Assembly: GCA_905250075.1 (NCBI GenBank)
Contig: CAJNOP010000001.1
Coordinates: 400,553-464,552, forward strand
Reading direction: 5' to 3'
DNA: 64,000 bases
Source of the DNA: Rotaria sp. Silwood1
Taxonomy: Eukaryota; Rotifera; Eurotatoria; Philodinida; Philodinidae
This document shows, piece by piece, positions 21,961 through 42,452 of this stretch (the first letter of the stretch is position 1; the number at the start of each line of letters is the position of its first letter). Under the pieces are notes generated by a model. The model had not been told where the DNA came from and did no database searches. It worked only from the letters and a program-made list of their open reading frames with translations. A program made the position numbers and the translations under genes.

Positions 21961-24900
21961 AGGACTCACTTGTCGTCTATTGATTTCATAGTATTGTTAA
22001 GTCTAGTGGTTAGCGCTGCATTCTGATTAATTTCAATAGATTGTAATGGATTTTGTTGAATTATAGCCGATCACTGTAAGTTCTGACAGCTTTTGGCATA
22101 TTTCTATAAATGTATTCTACAATTGATTACAATACAGAAATTCATCAGGATCCATTTTTCCCCGTTGACTAAACACTGTCAAAACTTACGGTAATCTACT
22201 AGTTTAGTCTGAATCCTCTTCATACATTTAGACAGTCTGAAAGCATCTTTCAGAATCCTACTTCGAATTCTAGTAACTCTAGTTTTCAGGATATTTCATG
22301 ATGAAAAAGGATTCTTGTTATGTTTTCTTTGAAGTCCTGCTCAGATTTTCAATCAGCTAAGAATAAGAATAGAAAAGTATAATACTCAGATTGGTGCTTC
22401 TCTTTCAATTTCATTTTCTACAAGGTTATTGTGCGATATAGAGTTTGAATTTTCTTATTAACGAACATGTATGAGGATCCAGTCAATTAGGAAAAACTTT
22501 CTCAAGGCAAAGTTATTCTGAAATCCAAAATATCTACACAAAAAACATTCTTTTCTTGATCACAACTGTCAAAAACTTGAAGAAAGAACACTGTGTATGG
22601 ATTATTAATTAATATCATTTTATTTCAGATCTTCAGAGTGCATATACATAGAACATCTTCAAGAAATAAAATACTATTGAGGAGTGCAAAATTTTCCTTT
22701 GCCGTTTAATAGATGTCGTTGAACTAAGACGCATGTGAATACACATAGAGGTTAGATGAAGGAAATACATTTTGAATATACAAAACACTTATGATTGACA
22801 AACATACTTATATATTCGTTGATAATAATATCTTACAAATTGCATTCTGATTTCCTGACGATAATGTGAATCCATGTCGTAGTCACGCTCTAAATTCATT
22901 AATTATTAATATATATACTTCTATCTAGTGTTTAGCAATACCATACTTCATTTTTCATCTTCTGCCATTCAGTTCTTTCCTGCTTTTCACGTTGCTTATG
23001 ATATGTTCACAAGTTTAGTCAAAATTTCGAAACTATGATGCCAATAGAAGATCTATCAGACAATGCTAGAAATGTTAATTCAACCTTAATTTTACCTAAT
23101 TATACTTCACTCTATCCCTGGCTTATTGAATACAAAATATTTTTCAATAAAAATTATTTAGATTGTAACATTAGTATCTTTTGTTCTAGAACCTTTTCTT
23201 TGCTAAATTTACTTGAAAGTATGAAGGGTACTGGAAGAACAAAACATTTATTATGAAACTGAACGAAAATATGCTTACAATGCATCATAATAATATTAAT
23301 CAGAAAAATGAAGAATAAGTTTGTACAAGATATCCAGCAGCAATATATAAGAAGCTGCCAAAAAGTTAGACAGGTTATCAGCATGTCATCGTTTATAGAA
23401 ATAGTAATACTGAGGTAGCTATGATTTCAAGTCGTACGACTTTTTACTATTTCAATTTTCCAATCATAAAACCCGAAGTTATAACTTTTTGCATAGATAT
23501 CATGCAACAATCAAAATCAAATATGCTTTTTAAAGAATCAACTGCGGTTCGTAATATCTTGATTTTATCATCTATAGTTTACATGCAAGAATTAGTGTAA
23601 ACGAACTTCTGTATTGGTTTCGGCATAAATAGATATATCACCGATACAGCTGTTTTTAAATATATGATGAATTTAAACACGTCTATATCCTGTTAGATTC
23701 TAATATTTTAGCATTCCTTTGAATTAATGCAGTGTAATGTATTACCAAAAAGCATAACGAATATTCTAGTGAAATTCATGCTATACCAATAAGCTTAAAT
23801 TTTATCACATGCTGTGTTAAATAGGTATAAGAAAGATATATCTTTTATCCATTACATTGTAGAACAATACTTATCTAATTTTTCTATTTTCTACCGTAGG
23901 CATATATAGTAAAGTGCTATTTATTACATCAATGATTTTGGAAAACACTATTTAATGCGACTGTTGTATGTCAGCTATCTGATATCAAATTAAGAATCGT
24001 TTAACTCAGAAGAGACCGCCCATTATTCAGCAAATGCCAACATTAATTATATTTTAAAATAATACTTATTCGGTGAGAAACGAGACTTGAGTATTGTTCT
24101 CAATCGATTTAGTTATTTATTGTTCTCATGAATAGTATTCAACTGAATGTCAAGTTTTCATTAATATACATAAAATTAGTAGATTCAATACACAAATCGA
24201 GGTAAACGGTTCAAGAACGCATTCTGAAGTGACGAAAAACTGCATGAAAACGCGTTCATCATCATTCTTAATGTCTTTCATTATGCTTACCGGTGCAGAA
24301 TATGTTTATACAATACTAGTGTTCTTTTTATAGAGGTCATTACTGAATTTGGTTGAAAGTTGTAAGCAATAAAGAGGTATGTAAATGTTACAGTTTTGAC
24401 ACTTAATTCAAAACAAAACTTTATTTCAAGTAACAAAAGAAAAAATATGCAGTTTTTTATTAATTGCATTTTATATATCTCATAATGAAGAACTGTTTAA
24501 AATAATAAATGAAATAANNNNNNNNNNTTATATATCTCATAATGAAGAACTGTTTAAAATAATAAATGAAATAATACATAATTTAACATCATTAATTAAT
24601 ACAAACATGAGCCTATAAGAACATCATAATCTAATAGTAACAAATTTTGTGTTAACAAAAATCTAAAGACATCATATACACTATTTTAATCATGGCAAAT
24701 AAAAAAATTCTTTACAATACCAAATAAACTCAATAATCAATCATTCAAATTTTATTTTCTGTTATATGTCATTAGACTATGATGTTATTATAAGTTAATG
24801 TTTGTATTAGTTGATAGCGTTAAATTACGTATTATTTCATTTATTATTACTCAGTTTAATGTATTATTTACTATATATCAGTTCATTGACTTGGTTTGTT

Positions 24901-25949
24901 GTTGAAAATGATCGAATAAGGTCGACGAATCTTATTTTCTCTTTAACCTTTGAGGACGAATTTTTTTTCAATAGAAAACTGATTCTTCAATCAATTTATT
25001 GTATTTGACTCAAAATGACTACATAAAAACCTGATGTTAATACATCAAGAAAAGAGTTCTTAGCTGAATATATTTAATATTTCTAATTTTTTTATCTGAT
25101 AAACAAATATCTTAGTTCACAGAGTAAATGAGTCCTTTACAACATCAATGTCCGAATCCATTTTAAAGCTGATGATTAACTTGGTACAGTATGAATAGGT
25201 AAAATTAAATTTAAAGCAAGAAGTAAAAAAATCTAAACTTGTCAAGATAGATAATCTACATAGTATTAAAAAAAACAGCTTTTGTTCTTTTCTGCTATTT
25301 TATGAGATGTAAGCGATTTGCCTAGATGTTGTATAAATTTCAAAAAAGATATTGATTAAGACTTAACAGAGTAATACGAAATTAATAGTATAAAATTTTG
25401 CTTCTGTTTTAGTATTCATGACGTAGAAAACTATGTAATGCATATAACTCCATCGTAAGTTTTGGTTTATTTTTTCTCGAAATATTTTTATATTTTAAGA
25501 TCATACCAGGCAGATTTTGATATTTGGTCTCAATTTAGCTTATGTTATCATACATTTGATCAGGCAATTATTCGCAAGAAAGGAACAATTGCTGTTTTAC
25601 ACGAAATACTGAATCAGCGAATGAAAACTATTAAAGGCGAGCAATTTGGATCACAAATAACAACGCTATTCGTTTGCATACTGTTCTGAATTGTAATAGT
25701 TTTATTTTATTTTTGTAAAAGTTAAATGAAAAAGATCAGAAAGCAATAAATATAGATCAGTTCAAGAAAGAATCCGATTGATTTCGTGTATAAACCATTT
25801 AGCATGAGCATCAGTGACGACAATGAAGGTTATGAAGAATGCATGAACACATTTTGATCTAATTATTCGAAATATGTTTTCAAAACCTTCTCGTTGATTT
25901 GAGATAAACAAAAGGTGACATGTTAGAATCATGGAATTATCAATTTAAG
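21961..25949. other. Gene-poor stretch
   Basis: About 4 kb with short open frames only. A tRNA-D-arm-like word (TCTAGTGGTTAGCGCTGC) lies near 22002-22020 but lacks a matching T-arm. The frame at 25500-25689 on the plus strand (YQADFDIWSQFSLCYHTFDQ...) has some coding character but no family match. The 10-N gap lies at 24518-24527. Confidence 0.4.
24471..24574. repeat. 47-bp direct duplication around a 10-N gap
   Basis: Positions 24471-24517 and 24528-24574 are identical 47-bp sequences flanking the N run. This pattern is typical of two contig ends that overlap but were scaffolded rather than merged. The duplication is therefore probably artificial. Confidence 0.9.
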
Positions 25950-26405
25950 GATGTTTTACAAGGGGGGAAACAGCGGACTTCAAGACTTCAAAAGACTTCA
26001 AGAGACTTCTGAAGACTTCATTAGATTTCAAAAGACTTCACAGACTTCTTGAGACTTCACGGACTTCATGAAACTTCAGAGACTTCCAGAGACTTTACAA
26101 GAATTCATAAGACTTCATAAGACTTCACAAAACTTCATCGGACTTCACAAGACTTCAAAAGACTTCAGCCGCAGTGTCTTTATAAGGTCACAAGACTCCA
26201 AAAGCCTTCATAGAACTTCATAGGACTTCATCAGACTTGAAGAGACTTCATCAGACTTTATGAGACTTTAGAGACTTCAAGAGACTTTATGGAAATTCAT
26301 AAGACTCCAAGAGACTTCGAGCGACTTCAGAAGACTTCGAAAGACTTTCAAGACTTCATGGGACTTCACGACTGAAGTCTCCGCTGTTTCCCCTTGATGT
26401 TTTAC
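25950..26405. mobile_element. 436-bp TIR element with phased GACTTCA array and 10-bp TSD
   Basis: The element spans 25960-26395. Its ends are inverted: AAGGGGGGAAACAGCGGA at the left and, on the opposite strand, AAGGGGAAACAGCGGA at the right. It is flanked on both sides by the identical 10-mer GATGTTTTAC (25950-25959 and 26396-26405), a perfect target-site duplication. The interior is a degenerate array of (A/G)ACTTCA units at about 10-bp spacing, roughly forty copies, interrupted once near 26166-26190. No coding capacity. A 9-11-bp duplication is typical of Mutator-like elements, but the short TIR means the superfamily is not settled. Confidence 0.8.
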
Positions 26406-27521
26406 TATAAAAATAGCTGAGAAATTCGGAACATAAGTGCGAAGTGTCAAACTTTTAGGTTTTACTGTATAATTTACACTAATTAAATTGAGTTAATAAT
26501 GTTATGTGAAACTGATAGTTGACACAAATAAGTTACATAGATAGAAAAGAAAAGAACAGTAGATCAGAACTTATTTATATCAACAGCAGTGTTTGTCACG
26601 AATGTGCATCAAATGATACAGTTGTATACCACAATTTACATACTCTGTGACACGATCAACACTTGTTTTTGATAAATATTTATTTCGTAGCTCACAACAA
26701 TCTTTTCATATGATAAATTTATTAATAAAAAGATATTTTGATTTTGAATGATATACGTATTTAAAAAAGCAAATCATATTTGTATTGATCTGAAGATTAC
26801 TGAATGATTCTTACTTATTATTTCGTTTACATCTGTTTAACTATTTTGCTATCAAATAGTATTTTTTTACGAAAACAATCTATTATTTGTTTTTTATAAA
26901 ATTTTTCGGCTAATTTTCTTAGCAATCATACTTTGCTCGTTCAGTTTTGATAGGTGCACTCGGTGCACGAAATTCCGATTTTTCAATTATCAATTATATC
27001 ATTGGTATAGATTCATTAATATTGAACTTTTATGAGTCATTTTATTGCATAAAATCAACTTTTTATTGTACTTGTTTTTAAACAAATCAACGTTCTTTGA
27101 ATATATATGAATTGATCAAACATAGAAAGGGTAACTACAACAGAAAAATAGAAAAATAAGCAGCTTGCTCAGAAAAAGACATTAGAAAGTGAATAGTAAA
27201 TAATACATATGAAAATCAAAGTATTTTTTTCTGTAAGTGTGAGGCGAACTGAAGCAAATGGATTACAACCTTGGTCGAATTGAATACGAATGAAGGATTT
27301 CTTATTCGTTTCGGTCTCTCCCATATAAGTACTACTATGGGTCAGATCAATATCTTACATATCAACGGCTTGATTGAGAACGATTGAATAGAATGTAAGT
27401 CATTTTCTTTCTACTTTGAGTGTCCTACCCTTTCGTGCACTCGGTCATACATTCATTGAACCGAATCATTATATGCTCACAAGCGTTACTTTTTGCTTTC
27501 TTTTTGCTATTCATTTGAAAG
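26406..27521. other. Intergenic region upstream of cyclophilin
   Basis: AT-rich DNA. The word GTGCACTCGGT occurs near 26957 and again near 27437, and GTGCACGAAA occurs near 26967. No element boundaries could be defined. The last ~200 bp presumably carry the cyclophilin promoter. Confidence 0.4.
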
Positions 27522-28233
27522 ATGCAACGACCAAAAGTGTTTTTTAACATAGCTATTGGCGGACAGCCACAAGGAGTCGTCATTTTTGAGGTTTGTTTTC
27601 TTTGATTTCAATATTAATCTCGTTGTTTTGTTCTTAATGTTTAGCTTTTTTCCGATATTACACCAAAAACAGCAGGTAAGTAGTTTCTATTATTCATCTA
27701 ACAAATACACCATTGAAATTTTTTTTTAAGAAAATTTCCGACAATTATGTACAGGTGCACGAGGCTTTGGTTTTCGCGGTTGTCCATTTCATCGAATAAT
27801 TCCTCAATTTATGGTTCAAGGTGGTGATTTTGATCGACGCGATGGCACAGGAGGTTAATTAATTTTACAACTCTTTCCGTTACTAATATCTTTTCAGGTC
27901 GAAGTATTTATGGTGATCAATTTCCTGATGAAAATTTTCGTTTAAAACACGATGTTCCGTTTTTATTATCGATGGCAAATTCAGGTCCAAATACAAATGG
28001 TTCACAGTTTTTCATCACTGTGGCTCCTACACCATGGTATAGAAAATCAAAATAAACTTGATTCCTTTCTTTTTTTCTAAAATATTATCATATTTCGTAG
28101 GCTTGATGGTAAACATGTTGTATTCGGGCGTGTTGTGCAAGGTCACGATATTGTCAAAAAAATGGAAAGTTGTGGTACACAAGAAGGCACACCACGAGCC
28201 AATGTTGTTATAGCGGATTGTGGTCAAGCATAA
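27522..28233 (+). CDS. PPIA: Cyclophilin A-type peptidyl-prolyl isomerase
   Basis: Catalyses cis-trans isomerisation of prolyl bonds in protein folding and binds cyclosporin in homologues. Five exons (27522-27590, 27645-27675, 27731-27853, 27898-28036 and 28101-28233) give 164 aa, one residue short of human cyclophilin A. No signal peptide or targeting extension is visible, so it is probably cytosolic. The core is intact: [15 protein letters not shown] with the catalytic Arg at 55, [16 protein letters not shown], and [11 protein letters not shown] with the cyclosporin-contacting Trp at 121. These numbers coincide with those of human CypA. The four introns are 36-64 bp. Stop TAA at 28231-28233; AATAAA at 28304. 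Confidence 0.96.
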
Positions 28234-28303
28234 AAGATTTTTAAAAAAAACTAGTTTTATTTATGATTAGGAGAAAGAAAAGAATTCATAGGTTAATAAT
28301 AAA

Positions 28304-28309
28304 AATAAA
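28304..28309 (+). terminator. Poly(A) signal of cyclophilin gene
   Basis: AATAAA lies 71 bp after the cyclophilin stop codon. Position and motif fit, though AT-richness makes chance matches common. Confidence 0.45.
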
Positions 28310-28408
28310 GAGACAGATACAAAAGAATTTGATACAAAAGAATTTTTATTTTCATATTCATAATGGTACAAATACTTCAAAATTTTTTCATTGACTAAAT
28401 AATTCACA

Positions 28409-28810
28409 TCATTCTTCACGTTTTACTTGAATTGATATTACTGGTATATTACAAGTTATATCACGATCGTCAAATACTAAAATATTAATTTCTGTAACAA
28501 CCTAACGTAAATTAGCTAAATAAAAACTTAAACTCCTTTCAGAAAGATTCATATCGACATAACAAGTCATGGAATTTTAGATATCAAATATCTACAACAT
28601 AGTGTAATACAATGCATACATTTTTCTCTAGAACTGTATCTTTAAACTTTTAATCGTCATTTAATATTAATAATTGGTGTGCGCACATTTTCGATTTGAA
28701 GAAAAATCACAACTAGTGAAAACTAAAATCATAAAAATACTTACTAAGCAGTCGGTCTTCATCATTTGTAACTCTTCATTTGTAATGAAAATTATTAAAT
28801 CTCGATAAGA
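28409..28810 (-). CDS. Orphan 3' exons of an unidentified gene
   Basis: Two minus-strand exons with good splice sites, 28745-28810 and 28409-28501. They join in phase 0 and read SYRDLIIFITNEELQMMK, TDCL, then VVTEINILVFDDRDITCN and IPVISIQVKREE before a TGA. The text looks like real protein. However, no in-frame upstream exon or start is visible between 28811 and the divergent reductase gene at 29188. It may be a truncated gene copy or the 3' end of a gene whose other exons I failed to recognise. Family unknown. Confidence 0.4.
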
Positions 28811-29187
28811 CTAAAAGAAGTCTAAAAGCATGATTATTCGTAATCATTCATTGGGAGTTACAGTCACCGATTCAATCTTATGACAACGTATTTTAATCTA
28901 AAATATCTTAACTTGATTCTCTCACTGATAATCTAATATCACAGATTGCAAGATCGTTTCCTTGTTAGAAAAAACAAAACGAAAGCCTTTAATATGATTT
29001 TCAATCACTATTTTTTCGTTTGTCTAACGAATGATTATTATATTGTTATTTGACAATTGAACTCAGTAACACGAGTTAATGAAGTGTAACCAGTGTACGT
29101 TAAGTGTATTTTTTTCATCAATGTAAAGATTAAATCACAAATAAACATATCATCGCAAACAAGAATAAAATATAAGTATAAAGAAAC

Positions 29188-30527
29188 ATGACATTGACGC
29201 CATCAAATGTTGCTTGTGTATGGGGCGCCAATGGAATATCAGGTACAGCAATGATTGATTTATTAGTTGAACAACCTCGAAATGAATGGAGTAAAATTAT
29301 TTGTATTTCTCGACGACCAACACAATTAGACGTTGAAGATGATCGAGTACATTTCATTTCCATTGATATCCTTCAAGCTAATGTTGATGAAATTGTTACA
29401 GAATTATCTAAAGCAGGTGGAGAATCTATTACACATGTATATCATTATACATATATTGAAAAAAAAGATGAAAAAGAATTAGATCAAGTCAATACAATAC
29501 TATTTCAAAAAGCACTTGATGCTACTGTTAAAATAGCTGGTAAACAAATAAAATGTGTTTTACTTCAAACAGGTTATAAAGTAAAAAGAACTTCTTATGA
29601 ATTTTAATTGAAAATTAATAAAATTATTTTTGTTTTAGTATTATGGTGTTCATAAAGGTGGTGAATATCTGGCATCTTGTCCCTATACTGAAGATGCTCC
29701 TCGTCATAAAGGTTCGAACTTTTATTATATACAAGAAGATCTTCTTAAAGAATATGCTGAAAAAAATGGTTGGAAATATATTATCACACGACCTAATATT
29801 ATTATTGGTGTATCGAGAGGAAATTTTATGAATTTTGCGGTTAGTCTTGCACTTTATGCATGCATTCAAAAAGAAAAAAGTCAACCATTATATTTTCCTG
29901 GTAATGAAATTGCTTGGAATTCAATAGTTGATCATTCCGATGCATTAAATAATGCACGTTTTCAATTATGGTCATCAACAAATGATAAAATTCAAAATGA
30001 AATATTTAATATACATAACGGTGATGAAGTCAAATTTCGAACATTATGGCCAAAAATTGAAAAGTAATATCATTTAATTAATTTTTTTTTTTTCAATAAA
30101 TTAAATTTTACAATTTTTTTTTAAAATAATTTAGATATTTTGATTTTACTCCTTATGAACAAAAATTTAATACACAGAACGATATTAAAATAGGAGATAT
30201 TGGTATTTTACGACTATCTCTTGCAAAATATATGCCAGAAAATAAAGATATATGGTCTCGTCTTGCTAAACGTAATGAACTTGATGAATCAGTTTTTAAC
30301 TATGCTACTTGGGAATTTATTGGTGAGGAATAATTTATTTTCATGCCGAATTAATCAAATTTGAAATATTTTCTTTGTTAGATTTCGTTCTTGGTCGAAC
30401 ATTTGATGATCATGGTGACATGACTAAAGCACGTCAATATGGTTGGACAACAACAGTTGATACCAGTGAATGTTTTATTCAATGTTTTGATCGATTGAAA
30501 AAGATGGAAGTTATTCCATTCAATTGA
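29188..30527 (+). CDS. PRISE-type NADPH-dependent reductase (SDR superfamily)
   Basis: Four exons, 29188-29580, 29639-30063, 30135-30322 and 30382-30527, give 383 aa, the usual PRISE length. PRISE (progesterone 5-beta-reductase / iridoid synthase-like) enzymes reduce enones with NADPH; the natural substrate here is unknown. Residues 11-19 (VWGANGISG) form the dinucleotide-binding Gly motif. CISRRP at ~34-39 follows strand 2, where Arg selects NADPH. LLQTGYKYYGVH precedes NFYYIQEDLL (158-167), which contains the family's catalytic Tyr. RPNIIIG is the next family motif. The C-terminus, GWTTTVDTSECFIQCFDRLK and VIPFN, matches the conserved tail of bacterial and fungal members. PRISE proteins are known mainly from plants, fungi and bacteria, so this gene is a candidate for old horizontal acquisition, though it now has three spliceosomal introns. 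Confidence 0.85.
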
Positions 30528-32484
30528 CTTTCATTAATTCTATTTTCTAATCAAGCTTTTTCTTTTTGGAACGTATACAAATTCATGCTAGTAATTTAAG
30601 AATACGTGATCTTCATTCGTCAAGTGTGCCATATTCAAAATTGGTTTTTTTCTTCACAAGCACAAAATATCAAGTCTTATATAACGAAAAATTATCTGTA
30701 TCAAACGAATTGTTGACATATAATCAAGTCACATTTTGTATTTATCTAATATATACTTAAATTCATATTTATATTTAGATAACACTTGTTCTCATATCTC
30801 TATCCTATCAGTCTAGAACCAAGTGAATCAAGTATCGATGAACGTAACTTATATAATGAATCGAAATTTTATCTCAATAATATCGATAGATTTAACTTCA
30901 AACTTCTCAAAAATTGTCATAACAATAATTTATATTAATAATGATATCACATCAAAGTGGAAGCTTTTTGACTAACAAACATAACTGCACATTACTTATT
31001 ACTGAGTTCGTCCTATGGATATACTATTTCCTGATGTATAAACACATAGTAGCCAATTCATCAGGTATAAGATTATATTCTGATGAATTAACAATTATTT
31101 TTGGTCTAGTTAATGCAATATATCAAATTTTCAATACAAGAATTTATAAATGACAGTGAATTATAGATTTTAATTCTTTAAAATTCTATAAAGTAAGAAT
31201 TGTTTCAATAAAGACCGATGTGAGATAAAAATATGTCACATTTTTATCCATAAGCTAACACTTCTTATTAAAGTAAGTACATGAAAAATAGATTCATCGC
31301 ATAGTTTTATTTTATGAAGACAAAGAATAAAGAGAATATTCTTTGAAAGACAAAATGAAATTAAAAATATCAGCATTGTTATCGATCTATATATATTTGA
31401 ATTCAGTAACCTAAAGTATGAGAAACATAATACAGACATATTGTTAATGTATGTAAACCAACATACACATTAGAGTGTAATGTTATATGTATAATAGTAT
31501 AGTTTTTATGATCTAAGAAGACATAAATTTAAAGAGGGAAACTGATTGAAAAATTATTAATATTTTCATACCAAAAAAATTGATTATTGATGTCTATAAC
31601 TTGACTATGAAAATGAAAGAGGTCATCCATAAACGACATTTAAATAAAGAGAAGAGACAGGAGATTAGAAAGAACATGAAATGGGGATGAGAAAGGTCAA
31701 TAACTTAGATTGAGTCAACATTATTAAAACTGTAACTCCTCAGATTCTAATGACGATGTATCATCAATGAATAAATAATTTATATCAATCATTTAACACA
31801 AAAAAAGTATATTTGACCAAATAGGTTCTTTCTAACCAAACTTTGGCAATGGAACATCCCTAAAAAAGAAAGTTCAAAAAAAATGCAATTTTAACCTGAT
31901 CATCCTTTATAAAACATTTCAAAGAGAAACATAGTTTCAAATATTTTTATTTAGTCCATAACCTTGACTATTCCTTTTTTTCAAAATCAAATGTTTTCTT
32001 ATAAGCCATAGACATAACAACATAAAATTATTATTTACCAGTCAAATTTCATATATGATTTAATTTTTCATTTTCAAAGCGTAATATTTTGTGTTTCTAT
32101 TTCTTCTTGAACAACATACACGGAACATACGCACGCACGCACACACACACACATACAGAAACAGACAAATAAAGAATTTCTATCTACAGTAAACGATTTT
32201 GTCAATATCCCGAAAAACAAAAAGATGAATATCAAGACCAAATCAACAGAAAAACAAAACAACAACAAATAGAAATCTTTTTGTTTCTTTGTTTTCTCGA
32301 GTCATCTAAGACAAGATCAATCATGACTATTCATATGGCCTGTTGAAATATGTTATTCTTTCGTCTATCTGACACGAGTACGAAATAAATTTAAATTATG
32401 AACGAAAACAAACGACGAAAAAGAAAAATACAGTCAGATAGATAGAGATTTAATTTAATTGCAAACGAATTGTTTTTGGTTTTA
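30528..32484. other. Intergenic between reductase and KDM5
   Basis: About 2 kb of AT-rich DNA. It includes a CA microsatellite at ~32129-32151. Short frames at 30566 and 30941 show no protein character. The 3' UTRs of both flanking genes must lie at its ends, since the genes are convergent. Confidence 0.45.
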
Positions 32485-41453
<8,969 letters not shown>

Positions 41454-42452
41454 TTCTTTTTCTTTACATCAACTTATAAGATTATTGTAACATAAACAAT
41501 ATAATATGTATCGAATGGAAAAAGACAACTCTGATATATTGATGAATGACTTCCCGAAAAAAAAAGAGAAACATTCAGTGACATCTCTTTCCATCGACCT
41601 TCTTTCTTATAGGTTTAGATCATTTCTAGATAACGCCACAAGTAATTTATTCAGAATTAATAAGTAAATAAAATATCAAGATAATCTTATTTAAATAAAA
41701 TCATATTTGAATTGTTTGCTTATAGACAAATTTTATCTTTATACAATCATTTGACAGACTTTTACATAAGAGAATCAATAAACTTTTCGTTTTCTGACAC
41801 TTAGTATTGCTTGCTTATCATTAAACGTATTTATATGTAAGCTGTTTTGTTTTTTAAATTAAGTAAAAAACAACAATCGAAGAAGAAGAAATATAAAGTG
41901 AGAATTCAAATATTTTCGAGTTAACTAAATTTTCATATTATAACATTCAGGAGATAAAAATTTATTTATATTTTTCTCAATTAGCAAAAAAAAAACATTA
42001 TTTAATTAATGGTAAAGCGTCGTTTCCCTTGATCGTCACCTTGAAATATAAAGTAAAATAATTCAAGATAATTGACATTACATAATTGTTATTTCTATAT
42101 CTAATAGAAAAAAAACCATTTTATTATTGTTGAAATAAATAGTTAAGCAATGATTTATTCATCTAAAAAAGTATCCATTGTACTCTTGAAAATCTACTGA
42201 ACATTGCAAGTGAGATAAAAGATTACGGATCGAAAGTTTTGACTGTAATCGATATACTGGTTTACAAATATTGAATTCATTTTATTGATGACAAAAATTT
42301 CAATTGAATATATTTAAATAAAAGAAAATCTTATGTTTTTTTCTCTGTCTTGACAAACATTGTAACTAACCACAAAAATATTTCTATAAACATACTTTAC
42401 AAAACAAACCAGTAAAAAAAGAAGTCAAACATTCTTTTCCATAAGAAACTCG
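41454..42452. other. Intergenic upstream of KDM5
   Basis: Promoter side of KDM5, AT-rich. No gene recognised. Confidence 0.45.

Noticed and set aside
22000-22035. tRNA gene
   Set aside because: A D-arm-like word is present but no T-arm, acceptor stem or B box follows at the right spacing.
26000-26390. CRISPR-like array
   Set aside because: Units are ~10 bp, degenerate and without unique spacers, in a eukaryotic genome and bounded by transposon ends.
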